Assembly: GCF_002810445.1 (NCBI RefSeq)
Contig: NZ_NEXS01000009.1
Coordinates: forward strand, 186,001-250,000
Length of the DNA: 64,000 nucleotides
Reading direction: 5' to 3'
Origin: Advenella sp. S44
GTDB taxonomy: Bacteria; Pseudomonadota; Gammaproteobacteria; Burkholderiales; Burkholderiaceae_B
In this document: piece by piece, positions 19,230-29,690 of the stretch
Layout of the letters: each line of letters starts with the position of its first letter
Position numbering within the stretch: position 1 is the first letter of the stretch
The notes under the pieces: model-generated
Seen by the model: only the letters and a program-made list of their open reading frames with translations
The model's database searches: none
What the model was told of the DNA's origin: nothing
Translations under genes and position numbers: made by a program

Positions 19230-20420
19230 ATGAACCGAGTTCCCTTTCAATTCTCCCAACGTGCCACGCAACTGACCAGCTCTGCCATCCGCGAGATCCT
19301 GAAAATTACCGAACGCCCTGATGTCACGTCCTTTGCCGGTGGCCTGCCATCACACCTCGGATTCCCGAGTGAGCAGATTCGGGCTGCGTACGACAAGGTA
19401 TTGTCCGAATCTCCCAATGTAGCCCTGCAGTACGGACCCACCGAAGGCTACCGGCCACTGCGCGAATGGGTTGTGAGCGATTTCCAGGCCCGTGGCACAC
19501 AAATCGATATCGACGAAGTGCTGATCGTGTCCGGTTCTCAGCAGGCACTGGATCTGATCGGTAAATTGCTGATAGACCCTGGCAGCAAAGTACTGGTGGA
19601 ATCTCCGAGCTATCTGGGCGCGCTGCAATCGTTCTCGCTCTTTGAACCGGTCTATGAGCCCGTTGCTACCGATGATGGCGGTCTCATCCCCGAGGACATC
19701 AGCGAAGAAAAAGCCGATGGCGCGCGTTTTATCTACTGTCTGCCCAATTTCCAGAATCCGACGGGCCGCACCATGGACCTGGAACGGCGCAAGGCGCTCG
19801 TCGAGCGTTGCGCCCGCCTGAATGTGCCTATTGTCGAGGACGATCCGTACGGCGAGTTGCGCTACGTCGGCGAACCCTTGCCGGGGCTCTTGCATCTGGG
19901 TCGCCAGGCCGGCGCCACCGTCATGCGCATGGGCTCGTTCTCCAAAGTCCTTGCCCCGGGCATGCGCCTGGGCTATCTGGTTGCACCGCGTGAAATCATT
20001 GCCAAGCTGGTACAGATCAAGCAGGCCACCGACCTGCACACCGCTACCGTCACCCAGATGGCTGTGTACGAAACCATCAAGAATGGTTTTCTAACCACAC
20101 ATTTGCCCAAGGTACGCGAGTTGTATCGGAACCAGTGCCAGTACATGCTGGACGCAATGGACGAACACTTTCCCAAGTCGGCCAAATGGACCCGTCCTAC
20201 GGGCGGCATGTTCATCTGGGTCACGGTTGATGAACAGTTTGATACTACTGCGGCGTTGGCGCAGGCCGTAGAACAATACAAAGTGGCCTATGTGCCGGGC
20301 GGACCTTTCTACCCAGACGCCTCGGCACCGAAAAACACGCTGCGCCTGAGCTTTGTTACTGTGACAGAGGAAAGAATCCGGGCCGGCATTGCTGACCTGG
20401 GCAAACTTTTCAAGGCATAA
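19230..20420 (+). CDS. PLP-dependent aminotransferase (class I/II, LysN/2-aminoadipate type)
   Basis: 396 aa from the ATG at 19230. It has a fold-type I aminotransferase layout with DDPYGELRY in the middle, the PLP-binding lysine in GSFSKVLAPGMRLGY, and PGGPFYP near the end. The family includes 2-aminoadipate transaminases and the aminotransferase half of MocR-like proteins, but there is no DNA-binding domain here. The true amino donor cannot be read. A strong terminator follows. Confidence 0.85.
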   Translation: MNRVPFQFSQRATQLTSSAIREILKITERPDVTSFAGGLPSHLGFPSEQIRAAYDKVLSESPNVALQYGPTEGYRPLREWVVSDFQARGTQIDIDEVLIVSGSQQALDLIGKLLIDPGSKVLVESPSYLGALQSFSLFEPVYEPVATDDGGLIPEDISEEKADGARFIYCLPNFQNPTGRTMDLERRKALVERCARLNVPIVEDDPYGELRYVGEPLPGLLHLGRQAGATVMRMGSFSKVLAPGMRLGYLVAPREIIAKLVQIKQATDLHTATVTQMAVYETIKNGFLTTHLPKVRELYRNQCQYMLDAMDEHFPKSAKWTRPTGGMFIWVTVDEQFDTTAALAQAVEQYKVAYVPGGPFYPDASAPKNTLRLSFVTVTEERIRAGIADLGKLFKA

Positions 20421-20460
20421 CCCGGCCGGTCATTTCGTTTGACCGGCAATATCTGGCCAA

Positions 20461-20493
20461 GGCGGCTATCCCTGTGGATAGTCCGCTTTTTTG
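20461..20493 (+). terminator. Rho-independent terminator after the aminotransferase
   Basis: GCGGCTATCC and GGATAGTCCGC form a stem with one bulged base, followed by six T residues. Confidence 0.85.
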
Positions 20494-20574
20494 TAGCCGG
20501 TCACACAGGTAAAAAGGAGTAAAATGATCTACACTTAGGTCTGTTTTTTTGCAGATCCTCCCCGGAGATAAAGA

Positions 20575-23262
20575 ATGTCGTTTGGAAGCACCCTCAAAGA
20601 ATTTAGTATCGGCAGCGCCACAGCAAAATATTATTCACTGCCGGAACTCGGCAAACTACTGGGCGTCAATATTCAATCGCTGCCGGTATCCATTCGGATT
20701 GTGCTCGAATCAGTACTGCGAAACTGCGATGGCAAGAAAATAACTGAAGACCATGTGCGCCAGCTGGCCAGCTGGCAGCCGGTCGCAAAACGCGAAGACG
20801 AAATCCCTTTTGTTGTGGCGCGAGTCGTACTGCAGGACTTTACCGGCGTCCCGTTGCTGGCCGATCTTGCTGCCATGCGCGCCGTGGCCCACGAAATGGG
20901 CAAAGACCCAAAACGCATTGAACCACTGGTACCGGTTGATCTGGTGGTAGATCACTCGGTCATGATCGACTACTTCGGCACCAAAAAGTCGCTGGATTTA
21001 AACATGAAAGTGGAATTTCAGCGCAACAAAGAGCGCTACCAGTTCATGAAGTGGGGTATGCAGGCTTTCGATACCTTCGGCGTGGTGCCTCCCGGATTCG
21101 GTATTGTCCACCAGGTCAATCTGGAATACCTGGCCCGCGGCGTCTATCAAAAAAACAACGTTTACTATCCGGATTCTCTTGTTGGCACCGACAGCCACAC
21201 AACCATGATCAACGGGATTGGCGTAGTCGCCTGGGGTGTGGGTGGCATCGAGGCCGAAGCCGCCATGCTGGGCCAGCCGGTCTATTTCCTGACACCCGAT
21301 GTGATCGGCGTAGAGCTCACCGGTAAACTGCGCGGTGGCGTCACCGCAACCGATTTGGTGCTCACGCTCACAGAGTTGCTGCGTCGTGAAAAAGTAGTAG
21401 GCAAATTTGTGGAGTTCTGTGGGCAGGGCACAGCCACCTTGTCTGTCACCAATCGCGCCACCATCGCCAACATGGCCCCCGAATACGGCGCCACCATGGG
21501 CTTTTTCCCGGTAGACGACCACACGATCGACTACTTCAAGGGAACTGGCCGTACAGAGCAGGAAGTGACGGCGCTTGAAAATTATTTCAAAGCTCAGCAG
21601 ATGTATGGCATCCCTAATGGCCAGGACATCCGCTATACAAAACTGCTGCATCTTGATCTGTCCACGGTGGCGCCTTCGCTAGCGGGTCCCAAGCGGCCGC
21701 AGGATCGCATCGAGATCGGACACGTTAAAGAGACTTTTGCCGACCTGTTCATCAAACCGGCCATCGAAAACGGCTTTAACCAGTCCCCCGAGAAATTCGA
21801 ACAGACTTTTGAAACCAGCGCAGGTACCAAGCTGCGCAACGGCGATATTCTGATTGCCGCCATTACCTCTTGCACCAATACGTCCAATCCCAGTGTGATG
21901 CTGGCCGCAGGGCTGCTGGCGAAAAAAGCGGTTCTGGCCGGCATGAAAGTGCCCAGCCACATCAAGACCTCGCTGGCGCCTGGTTCACGCGTAGTTACCG
22001 AGTACCTGACTGTAACCGGCCTGCTGCCCTACCTGGACAAGCTCGGATTCGATGTCGCCGCCTACGGCTGCACGACCTGTATCGGCAACGCCGGCGATCT
22101 GGCCGCCGACATCAACCAGTCGATCACTGAAAATGACCTGGTCTGCGCCGCCGTCCTGTCCGGCAACCGCAACTTTGAAGCCCGTATCCATCCCAACATC
22201 AAGGCCAACTTTCTGGCCTCGCCACCGTTGGTGGTCGCCTACGCATTGGCCGGCACCATTAACAAAGACCTGATGACCGAACCAGTAGGCAAGGGCAAAA
22301 ATGGCGACATCTGGCTAGGCGACATCTGGCCTAGCGAAGAAGAAGTGCAGGCACTGCTTGCGGCCGCCATGCAGCCCGAGGTCTATCGCCAGAATTACGC
22401 CCAGGTCAAAAACAATCCCGGCAAGCTGTGGAAGAATATCAAGGGCGTAACGGGAGACGTTTATAACTGGCCCGAATCAACCTATATTGCCAAGCCGCCG
22501 TTCTTTGATGCATTTGAGATGACGCCCACCCCCATGCCACCGGTCAAAAACGCCCGTGCGCTTGGCATATTCGGCGATTCGGTCACCACTGACCATATTT
22601 CGCCTGCCGGCTCCATCAAGGAAACGTCGCCCGCCGGCCGCTGGCTCAACGACCATGGCATTTTGAAAGCAGACTTCAACAGCTACGGCTCACGTCGCGG
22701 CAATCATGAAATCATGATGCGTGGCACATTTGCCAACGTGCGCATCAAGAATCTGATGATTCCACCGTTGCCGACCGGCAGTCGCGTCGAAGGCGGAGAA
22801 ACCCTGCACCAGCCCAGTGGCGAGCAAATGTCCATTTATGATGCTGCTATGAGATATATTGGCGATGGGGTCGCCACTGTGGTCTTCGGTGGCGAAGAAT
22901 ACGGTACCGGCTCCTCCCGCGACTGGGCCGCCAAAGGCACGCAACTGCTGGGCGTCAAGGCCGTCATTGCACGCAGTTTCGAACGCATCCATCGCAGCAA
23001 TCTGGTTGGCATGGGCGTCTTGCCGTTGCAGTTCAAGGGCGACGATAGTGTCGATACCTTGGGCATTACCGGCACCGAAACCTTCGATATCAGCGGGCTG
23101 GAAAACGGCATCAAGGCCCAGCAGGATGTCACCCTGACCATCCGTCGTAAAGACGGCAGCTCACAGGACGTCAGTATTCTGCTGCGCATTGATACGCCTA
23201 TTGAAGTGGATTACTATCAGAACGGCGGTATTTTGCCGTTCGTACTGCGCCAGTTGCTTTGA
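20575..23262 (+). CDS. acnA: Aconitate hydratase A
   Basis: An 895 aa monomeric aconitase of the AcnA/IRP1 type, interconverting citrate and isocitrate. The Fe-S ligands are seen in [11 protein letters not shown] and [10 protein letters not shown]. Substrate regions [12 protein letters not shown] and [16 protein letters not shown] are intact. GGAG lies eight bases before the ATG. It is the second aconitase within 8 kb; AcnA types are often the stress-stable form in other bacteria. AcnD is an alternative, but the sequence and length favour AcnA and there is no prpF. Confidence 0.95.
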   Translation: MSFGSTLKEFSIGSATAKYYSLPELGKLLGVNIQSLPVSIRIVLESVLRNCDGKKITEDHVRQLASWQPVAKREDEIPFVVARVVLQDFTGVPLLADLAAMRAVAHEMGKDPKRIEPLVPVDLVVDHSVMIDYFGTKKSLDLNMKVEFQRNKERYQFMKWGMQAFDTFGVVPPGFGIVHQVNLEYLARGVYQKNNVYYPDSLVGTDSHTTMINGIGVVAWGVGGIEAEAAMLGQPVYFLTPDVIGVELTGKLRGGVTATDLVLTLTELLRREKVVGKFVEFCGQGTATLSVTNRATIANMAPEYGATMGFFPVDDHTIDYFKGTGRTEQEVTALENYFKAQQMYGIPNGQDIRYTKLLHLDLSTVAPSLAGPKRPQDRIEIGHVKETFADLFIKPAIENGFNQSPEKFEQTFETSAGTKLRNGDILIAAITSCTNTSNPSVMLAAGLLAKKAVLAGMKVPSHIKTSLAPGSRVVTEYLTVTGLLPYLDKLGFDVAAYGCTTCIGNAGDLAADINQSITENDLVCAAVLSGNRNFEARIHPNIKANFLASPPLVVAYALAGTINKDLMTEPVGKGKNGDIWLGDIWPSEEEVQALLAAAMQPEVYRQNYAQVKNNPGKLWKNIKGVTGDVYNWPESTYIAKPPFFDAFEMTPTPMPPVKNARALGIFGDSVTTDHISPAGSIKETSPAGRWLNDHGILKADFNSYGSRRGNHEIMMRGTFANVRIKNLMIPPLPTGSRVEGGETLHQPSGEQMSIYDAAMRYIGDGVATVVFGGEEYGTGSSRDWAAKGTQLLGVKAVIARSFERIHRSNLVGMGVLPLQFKGDDSVDTLGITGTETFDISGLENGIKAQQDVTLTIRRKDGSSQDVSILLRIDTPIEVDYYQNGGILPFVLRQLL

Positions 23263-23440
23263 CACAGGCCGGGTTCTGCAGCGTGTCGGGAAAGCAAGCC
23301 AAGTATCCTTGCGCTTTCCCCCGCAGCAACGGCCCGGGCAAGCAAATGGCATTTTGCCCGATCAGCGCAGCCGCGCGCGATCCTAACATGCTGCCCGGCC
23401 TGCCCGTTAAGGGTAGAGTGGCAGCGCAACTGCAAGTGTA

Positions 23441-24640
23441 ATGAACCGGAAAAAACCAGCCAGCCTGCACGCCAGCGACCAGCCACTTCTCGATTTATGC
23501 CTTGCCCTGAAGCAGTCGGGCTGCATTGTTGAAGATCGTTATTGGGAAAATCTGATTCAGACCGCGATTCTGGACGTTTTCAGGCACAGCCGCAAGAAAA
23601 CAGTGGAGCGACTACTGGACCACCTGTCCGACAGCGATTCCGAAACCCACGACATTCTGCTGGAGCACGCAGAAACGTTATCGGAATCTTGCGAATGGGT
23701 CCATGAGGAAGTCACCTACGATTGTGTCTTTGTGGCCATACCCGTTGTTGCCTGGACCCGATTCGAGATCCCCCTGCCCATCCTTGACGAGGCAACACAA
23801 CAAACGCTCACCGACAAGCTGAAGCAGCATGTGGCAGCCAACGACGTGCGAATGGCCATTCATCCGCAGATTCTGAGCGTCGATCAGATGCCGCGCTCTT
23901 TTACCGGCGTCTTTCAGTGGATGAACGCCATTACCGCCAGGGTTTTCGGCAAGTCCGTGCGTTCCGGCGTCCCGGTAGACAATCTATCCGAAGACATGCA
24001 GTTGATGTCGGACAGCCGTTTTGTCCTGGCCGCCTTCTGCACGCCCAAGGGCAAGGCCATTTTCCGCTGGCAGCAGGCGGATGGCCAATTCAGCGAACAG
24101 CGCGATATTTGCCTGGGCAAGTGGCGCGACGCCGCCACGCCTTTATTCCAGAAACTGCTGCCAGCCTGCGGATTGGACCTGATGTTGCCCGATGCCTTTT
24201 ATATTGCCAATCGGCAGGCCGACAAACGAATCCGCTTTGCCGCCATTACGGCAGCCATGCAGTGGCTACAAACGGTTTTTGACACACCGCCCGATGCCTT
24301 TCGTGCCACCGTGGCGATGTATCAGGACGAAAACTTGCGGGAAATCAGGATCGGCTTCACTCTGCTCCAATCGCATGAAGTGATTTACGGGTGCCTGTGG
24401 CCGGTCTTTCCCGACGAAATCGAGGAACAGCAACTGGAGAGCATCAGCGATTTTGCTCAGCTCGATACGCTCGTGGAACACCTTCAGGGTAATGGCGTAC
24501 GCCATATTACCGTTCTTAAGGAAACGCTTGACGGCAGTAGCGACGCATCGGAAGAGCCGCTGTTTCCCAATCCGGCTGGCGAACTGATGCCCGTGATGAT
24601 GCCGGACGTTTCGGAGGATCCGATTGGACGATTCCACTAA
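23441..24640 (+). CDS. DUF2863 family protein
   Basis: A 399 aa protein of a family of unknown function that I recall as largely betaproteobacterial and often beside earP and efp. It opens with a segment around QPLLDLCLALKQSGCIVEDRYWE and contains CEWVHEEVTYDCVFVAIPVVAWTR. No catalytic motif or membrane segment is visible. Its last 17 bases overlap earP, so it is translationally coupled to the EF-P modification gene. A direct role in EF-P modification is not established. Confidence 0.75.
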   Translation: MNRKKPASLHASDQPLLDLCLALKQSGCIVEDRYWENLIQTAILDVFRHSRKKTVERLLDHLSDSDSETHDILLEHAETLSESCEWVHEEVTYDCVFVAIPVVAWTRFEIPLPILDEATQQTLTDKLKQHVAANDVRMAIHPQILSVDQMPRSFTGVFQWMNAITARVFGKSVRSGVPVDNLSEDMQLMSDSRFVLAAFCTPKGKAIFRWQQADGQFSEQRDICLGKWRDAATPLFQKLLPACGLDLMLPDAFYIANRQADKRIRFAAITAAMQWLQTVFDTPPDAFRATVAMYQDENLREIRIGFTLLQSHEVIYGCLWPVFPDEIEEQQLESISDFAQLDTLVEHLQGNGVRHITVLKETLDGSSDASEEPLFPNPAGELMPVMMPDVSEDPIGRFH

Positions 24641-25862
24641 GACGCTTGCTCAACCGGGCGGCCCTCGTATCGATATATTTTGCCGGGTCGTCGACAATTT
24701 CGGTGATATTGGCGTGTGCTGGCGGCTCGCCCGCTCCTTGCATCAAGAATGGCCGGCGCAGGTCAGGCTTTGGGTTGATGACCTGACGGTATTTCGGCGC
24801 CTGGCCCCGGCGGTGCAACCCGAAAACACGCAACAGGAAGTGGACGGGATCCAGATCGTTCACTGGACTGACACTCCGACCTCACATATACCGGCAGAAG
24901 TGGTCATCGAAGCGTTCGCCTGCGATCCTCCATCGGAATACATAGACGCCATGCCGGGCCGTACAAAACTATGGCTCAATCTGGAGTATTTGTCGGCAGA
25001 GCCCTGGACTGCCGGCTTTCACGCTCAGCCCTCTCCCCAGCGCAATGGGGTTTCGAAATATTTCTTTTTCCCCGGTTTTTCCGGCGACACGGGCGGGCTG
25101 ATCCGTGAAGCCGACCTGAGCGAGCGCCGACGCAGCTGGATGCATTCTCCGACGAAAAAAAAACAATTTCTGCAACGCATCGGACTGCCGCAAGCCCAGG
25201 CGCACCTGGACGCAGATACGCTCTTTATCAGTCTGTTCTGCTATGCATCGGCTCCCTATCGCAGTTTGCTGCATGCCCTGCGCAAATCACTCAAACCGGT
25301 GGTTCTGCTGGTGCCCCAATCGGTCTTGCCCCAGCTGGAGCGCGACGCAGTCACACAGCTTCATGGCGCGGTTGCCATTCCCGATACCGGCATGGGTGGT
25401 GCTGTCGCAAACAGGCCTGACTCTGACTTGGCTTCTGCACCGTTGCCCGGTGTCACGCTTTTGCGTATCCCTTTTCTGCCCCAGGACGAGTACGATCAAT
25501 TGTTATGGCTTTGTGACCTGAACTTCGTGCGCGGAGAAGACAGCTTTATTCGAGCCATCTGGGCCCGCAAGCCCTTTCTCTGGCAAATATACGAGCAAAG
25601 TGACGATATTCACCTGAAAAAATTGCAGGCCTGGCTGGCGCTGTTCCCGGGCCATGAAGAGACCAAAGCCATGATGCGCAGCTGGAACTCTCCTTCCCGG
25701 CATGCCTACTTTACCAATCAGCTCACGACGTTGCTCAATAACCCGAGACAATTGGACAGCTGGCGCAGAAGCTGTCGCACATTTGCGGAAAATTTGTCTA
25801 AAAACAAGACATTATCGGAATCGATCCGGATTTTTTATGAAAAAGCCGTCAACTCAGGCTAA
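24624..25862 (+). CDS. earP: EF-P arginine rhamnosyltransferase EarP
   Basis: A 412 aa GT-B glycosyltransferase (DUF2331 family) that transfers rhamnose from dTDP-rhamnose to Arg32 of EF-P, relieving ribosome stalling at polyproline. The family opening DIFCRVVDNFGDIGVCWRLA is intact, as are EAFACDPP and the nucleotide-sugar segment FVRGEDSFIRAIWARKPFLWQIYEQ. The start is a TTG at 24624 with GGAGG six to seven bases upstream; no ATG occurs nearby. efp follows 96 bases later. Confidence 0.95.
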   Translation: MDDSTKTLAQPGGPRIDIFCRVVDNFGDIGVCWRLARSLHQEWPAQVRLWVDDLTVFRRLAPAVQPENTQQEVDGIQIVHWTDTPTSHIPAEVVIEAFACDPPSEYIDAMPGRTKLWLNLEYLSAEPWTAGFHAQPSPQRNGVSKYFFFPGFSGDTGGLIREADLSERRRSWMHSPTKKKQFLQRIGLPQAQAHLDADTLFISLFCYASAPYRSLLHALRKSLKPVVLLVPQSVLPQLERDAVTQLHGAVAIPDTGMGGAVANRPDSDLASAPLPGVTLLRIPFLPQDEYDQLLWLCDLNFVRGEDSFIRAIWARKPFLWQIYEQSDDIHLKKLQAWLALFPGHEETKAMMRSWNSPSRHAYFTNQLTTLLNNPRQLDSWRRSCRTFAENLSKNKTLSESIRIFYEKAVNSG

Positions 25863-25958
25863 AATCATACTTTTTTCCGCCGGCGTCCGTATTCAGGCAT
25901 CACACCTGTCGCGTTTGCAGCGGAATCAGCCATATCCATTCCATCCGGAGCAAATTTA

Positions 25959-26516
25959 ATGAAAACCGCACAAGAACTGCGCGTAGGTAACGTCGTCATG
26001 GTGGGCACCGAACCTCTGGTCGTGCAAAGAGCTGAATACAACAAATCCGGTCGTAACTCTGCTGTTGTCAAACTCAAATTCAAGAACCTGCTGACAGGAT
26101 CCGGCAGCGAACAGGTTTCCAAAGCCGACGAAAAATTTGAAATTGTCGTGCTGGACAAGAAAGAGTGCACCTACTCCTATTTCGCAGACCCAATGTACGT
26201 CTTCATGGACGAAGAATATAACCAGTACGAAGTTGAAGCCGAAAGCATGGGCGACGCATTGAACTATCTGGAAGAAGGCATGACAGTTGAAGTCGTGTTC
26301 TACGAAGGCCGCGCGATTTCTGTAGAATTGCCTACCATCATTGTCCGTGAAATCACTTATACCGAGCCTGCTGTCAAGGGCGATACCTCAGGCAAAGTTT
26401 TGAAACCGGCAAAACTCAGCACAGGTTACGAGCTGGCTGTGCCCCTGTTTTGCAACATCGGCGATAAAATTGAAATTGACACACGTACGAACGAATATCG
26501 CAGTCGTGTTATGTAA
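25959..26516 (+). CDS. efp: Elongation factor P (arginine type)
   Basis: A 185 aa three-domain translation factor that helps ribosomes form Pro-Pro bonds. The modified position is Arg32 in [14 protein letters not shown], matching EarP-dependent EF-Ps rather than the lysine type modified by EpmA/EpmB. The C-terminal domain ends in the family motif [17 protein letters not shown]. The gene sits directly after earP, and a strong terminator follows. It requires dTDP-rhamnose genes elsewhere. Confidence 0.97.
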   Translation: MKTAQELRVGNVVMVGTEPLVVQRAEYNKSGRNSAVVKLKFKNLLTGSGSEQVSKADEKFEIVVLDKKECTYSYFADPMYVFMDEEYNQYEVEAESMGDALNYLEEGMTVEVVFYEGRAISVELPTIIVREITYTEPAVKGDTSGKVLKPAKLSTGYELAVPLFCNIGDKIEIDTRTNEYRSRVM

Positions 26517-26570
26517 TCAGGCATAAGCGGGCGCTGTATTTTTCCGATGACGCGAGCCCGATTATGTAAG

Positions 26571-26618
26571 AGCCCGCCGGCCCTGGCTGATTCATTCAGC
26601 AGGTCGGCGGGCTTTTTT
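26571..26618 (+). terminator. Rho-independent terminator of earP-efp
   Basis: AGCCCGCCGG and the TCGGCGGGCT region form a long stem ending in six T residues. In the following gap (to 26880), GCCCGTTGCAAAA occurs twice (26742 and 26808); I see no gene there. Confidence 0.85.
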
Positions 26619-26880
26619 CATGCCGGCTCATCCGGGCAAAAACACAGCTTATAGTGGCCTGGCCCAGGTCGCGATCAATCTCGTGAACCCGAACCTGCGC
26701 AAACCGACTTTCTGCCTGAGCTCTCTACCAAAAACACGTGGGCCCGTTGCAAAAAATCCGTCGGCCCTTCGGCTGCACGGTGAAACTGCTGCAACACAAC
26801 GGGCTAAGCCCGTTGCAAAAGACACCCCGTTAGCCATGCTGCATATGATGCGAACACATACACGACCGGCATGATAGCGA

Positions 26881-27366
26881 TCAGTCCCGAAAATTGTTGA
26901 AGCTTAGCGGCGCATCGGCCACTTCTTTTTTCAGCAACGCAATAACCTCCTGAAGTATGTCGCGCTTGGCGCCGGTAACCCTAACGGTATCGCCCTGGAT
27001 ACTTGCCTGCACTTTGAGCTTGCTGTCTTTGATCGTGCGCACGATTTTCTTGGCCAGGTCGCCCGTCACCCCTTTTTTGATGGTATTGAACTGCTTGACC
27101 TTGTCGCCGGAAATTTTCTCTTCCTTACCCTTTTCCAGGAAGCGCAAATCGACATTGCGCTTGGCCAATTTACTGAGCAGCACTTCACGTACCTGGGCGA
27201 CTTTGAAGTCGTCATCGGCATAAATAATGAGTTCGAGCTCTTTTTGCTCGATGCGGGCATCGGACCCTTTGAAATCGAAACGGGTGGAAACTTCTTTATT
27301 TGCCTGATCGACCGCGTTGCGGACCTCGGTCATTTCGGCTTCACTAACCACGTCAAAACTGGGCAT
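26881..27366 (-). CDS. yajQ: YajQ family nucleotide-binding protein
   Basis: A 161 aa protein of the YajQ/DUF520 family: two ferredoxin-like domains that bind nucleotides, reported as a cyclic-di-GMP effector in Xanthomonas relatives. The family start MPSFDVVSE is at 27366 and is preceded by GGAG with good spacing; an ATG four codons earlier is less likely. [11 protein letters not shown] near residue 30 and the ending [11 protein letters not shown] are characteristic. Confidence 0.93.
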   Translation of the reverse strand: MPSFDVVSEAEMTEVRNAVDQANKEVSTRFDFKGSDARIEQKELELIIYADDDFKVAQVREVLLSKLAKRNVDLRFLEKGKEEKISGDKVKQFNTIKKGVTGDLAKKIVRTIKDSKLKVQASIQGDTVRVTGAKRDILQEVIALLKKEVADAPLSFNNFRD

Positions 27367-27619
27367 CCCTCTCTCCATCTATTGAAATTAAAGGATATTC
27401 TACGCGTCCTGTCACGGGGTTTCAATGTACGCGCCCTGCCGCAAGGTTTCAATGAATCAGCAGCGCAAGTGCGAACCTGAATATTTACAAAAATCGACAA
27501 ATCCCGACAGCAATTGGACACGCAAACTTGGTAGACTTTGTCTGAGCATTGACAGATCTGGACTGATCCGACACTGTTTGAGCGCTATCGATCCCCACCA
27601 TTGAATAAGGATACCCATC

Positions 27620-28318
27620 ATGAGTGCACTAAATATACTTGAATCCCTGCTCGGCGCCGGCAAATCGGCAATGAACCAGGCTGGATCATCGGTAAAAAAT
27701 GCCGCCTCCGGTGACCAGTCACTGCTTTCCGATAGTGATAAAACAACGCTGAGCGCTGGTGTATTGGGCATGCTGGTGGGACATAAAGCCAACAGCAACC
27801 TGGCAACCTATGGCGGGCTGGCCGCACTGGGTACGGTAGCCTATCGTGCCTATCAACGCTGGCAGGCAAACCAGTCTGATCGCCAGCCCGAGATGCAGGC
27901 ATCTGGCTCTGCTCCTGCCCCCGCCCAGTCACAGCCTCCAGCGCCCATCAACCAATTGCCAGCCGCGCAGGCCGAAGTGCAAAGCAAGGCTATTCTGACT
28001 GCCATGATCGCCGCCGCCAAGGCCGATGGCCATATCGAAGAAAACGAGCAAACCATCCTGGATCAGTATTTCAGCAAAATGAGCACGCCCGAAGAACAGG
28101 CGTGGCTCAAGGCTGAACTGGCCAAACCGGTAGATCCGGTTGCTGTGGCCAGCCTGGCAACGGACCCGCATTTGGCATCGCAAATGTACGCGATCAGCGT
28201 GTCCATTATTGACAGCACCAATTTCATGGAAAAAGCGTATCTGGACGAACTGGCCAAGCAACTGGACCTGACACCGGAGCTCAAGGCGGAGCTGGAAACC
28301 CAGGTTGCCCAGGCTTAA
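27620..28318 (+). CDS. DUF533 (YebE-like) TerB-fold protein
   Basis: A 232 aa protein. The first half is glycine/serine-rich with a hydrophobic stretch (about 45-75, TLSAGVLGMLVGHK then YGGLAALGTVAYRAYQRW) and a proline/glutamine linker (about 85-112). The second half is a TerB-like helical domain with MIAAAKADGHIEENEQTILDQYF. The family is called inner-membrane protein YebE in E. coli; its function is unknown. GAATAAGGA precedes the start. Confidence 0.85.
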   Translation: MSALNILESLLGAGKSAMNQAGSSVKNAASGDQSLLSDSDKTTLSAGVLGMLVGHKANSNLATYGGLAALGTVAYRAYQRWQANQSDRQPEMQASGSAPAPAQSQPPAPINQLPAAQAEVQSKAILTAMIAAAKADGHIEENEQTILDQYFSKMSTPEEQAWLKAELAKPVDPVAVASLATDPHLASQMYAISVSIIDSTNFMEKAYLDELAKQLDLTPELKAELETQVAQA

Positions 28319-28321
28319 TGC

Positions 28322-28359
28322 AAAAAAAGGTCGCGAGCCTTGGACTTGCGACCTTTTTA
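28322..28359. terminator. Bidirectional terminator
   Basis: AAAAAAAGGTCGC and GCGACCTTTTT form a stem flanked by A and T runs, lying between the plus-strand YebE-like gene and the convergent oxidoreductase gene. It can serve both. Confidence 0.85.
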
Positions 28360-28380
28360 CCTATCGACGGCTTGGCGGAC

Positions 28381-29529
28381 TCAGCCGGCGCGAAACCGCA
28401 AGGGACTGAGTTGCCCCGGGTCCACGCCTTGCACTAGCAAATCTTGCGGCAAAGCTTCATTCCAAGCCAGTGCTGCAGCCAGCCGGGAAACGGCGTCGGA
28501 AGATTGAATACCGTAACCGCCTTGCCCGGCCAGCCAGAAAAACCCCTCAACACCGCTATCCCACCCCACCACCAGATTGCCATCCGGTGCGAAGCTGCGC
28601 AATCCGGCCCAAACATGTGTGGGCCGGCGAATCTGCAACGTGGTGGCCTGCTCAATGTAATAGATCCCGGTTGCAATATCCAGTTCTTCGGCCACGACGT
28701 CATGAGGGTCCACATCGTCCGCGTTAGCGGGCGAGCCCATTAACTGACCGGCATCCGGTTTGAAGTAGTAGGTCTCTTCGATATCGCATACCATGGGCAA
28801 GGCCTCCAGTTCCAGACCCTGCGGCGCACTGAAGGTGAATGCGCTGCGTCGCCGCGGCTGTATGCCCACCGGCTGCACGCCACAACGCTGCGCCAACACA
28901 TCGGCCCAGGCGCCGGCGGCATTGACAACATGGCGCGCGCGAAATTGCCTGCCGTCGGCGCTGTCCAGCGTCCATACCCCATCGTGCCGTTGACCGTGGC
29001 GGATATCTACGGACAAAACCAGTTCTACACCATTGCGCTTCATTCCTTTCAGATATCCCTGATGCAGCGCGTCAACATCGATATCTTCCGCCTCGCGTTC
29101 ATAAATGCCGCCGTAAAGATCGTCGGGTTTCATGCAAGGTACCCGTTCAAGCACCTGCGCTGCGCTCAGCCACGCTACATTCGGGGCACGGGCCAGCAGC
29201 TCCTGATAGGTTCTATCAAGAATCGCTTTCTGTGCGTGTGTCCCGACATAAATGCAGCCTCGGGGATGGAGTACCGGATGTTCGGAAAAGCCGCTGGCCT
29301 GCGCATTTTGGAAAAACTCGCGGCAGGCGCGCGTTAACGCCTGCAATTGGGCAGGCCCATAAGTTTCAATGAACATGGCAGCAGAGCGGCCGGTTGAATG
29401 GTATCCCGCATGGGCCTCGCGTTCAAGCACAAGCACCGTGCCGGGCCGCTGTGACAGCTGATAGGCAAAAGAGGCCCCGGCAATGCCGGACCCGATAACA
29501 ATGTAGTCAAACACCACTGCGTCGCTCAA
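28381..29529 (-). CDS. FAD-dependent oxidoreductase, D-arginine dehydrogenase (DauA)-like
   Basis: A 382 aa DAO-fold flavoprotein. FAD binding is seen at the N-terminus in YIVIGSGIAGASFAYQLS and LEREAHAGYHSTGRSAA. The C-terminus carries WAGLRSFAPDGNLVVGWD and GQGGYGIQSSDA. The HSTGRSAAMF segment and the length resemble catabolic D-arginine dehydrogenase DauA, which deaminates D-amino acids to keto acids. The exact substrate is inferred. No lao/dau regulator or dauB is adjacent. Confidence 0.75.
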   Translation of the reverse strand: MSDAVVFDYIVIGSGIAGASFAYQLSQRPGTVLVLEREAHAGYHSTGRSAAMFIETYGPAQLQALTRACREFFQNAQASGFSEHPVLHPRGCIYVGTHAQKAILDRTYQELLARAPNVAWLSAAQVLERVPCMKPDDLYGGIYEREAEDIDVDALHQGYLKGMKRNGVELVLSVDIRHGQRHDGVWTLDSADGRQFRARHVVNAAGAWADVLAQRCGVQPVGIQPRRRSAFTFSAPQGLELEALPMVCDIEETYYFKPDAGQLMGSPANADDVDPHDVVAEELDIATGIYYIEQATTLQIRRPTHVWAGLRSFAPDGNLVVGWDSGVEGFFWLAGQGGYGIQSSDAVSRLAAALAWNEALPQDLLVQGVDPGQLSPLRFRAG

Positions 29530-29690
29530 AATCTTCCTCCTGCCTCATAGGCCGGATTCGGCCGTTTTTGTCGCCGGCGCCTTGCGCGCCGTATCATGGC
29601 CGGCGATTGCGGCCAGCGTCAACACATCTGGGAGCATTATGAATCATATTCGCCGCAAAAGACTGTTCGGCATATGACCGGCAAGGGCAT

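Noticed and set aside
26620-26874. Open frame after the efp terminator
   Set aside because: It starts in the terminator T-run and has no family resemblance.
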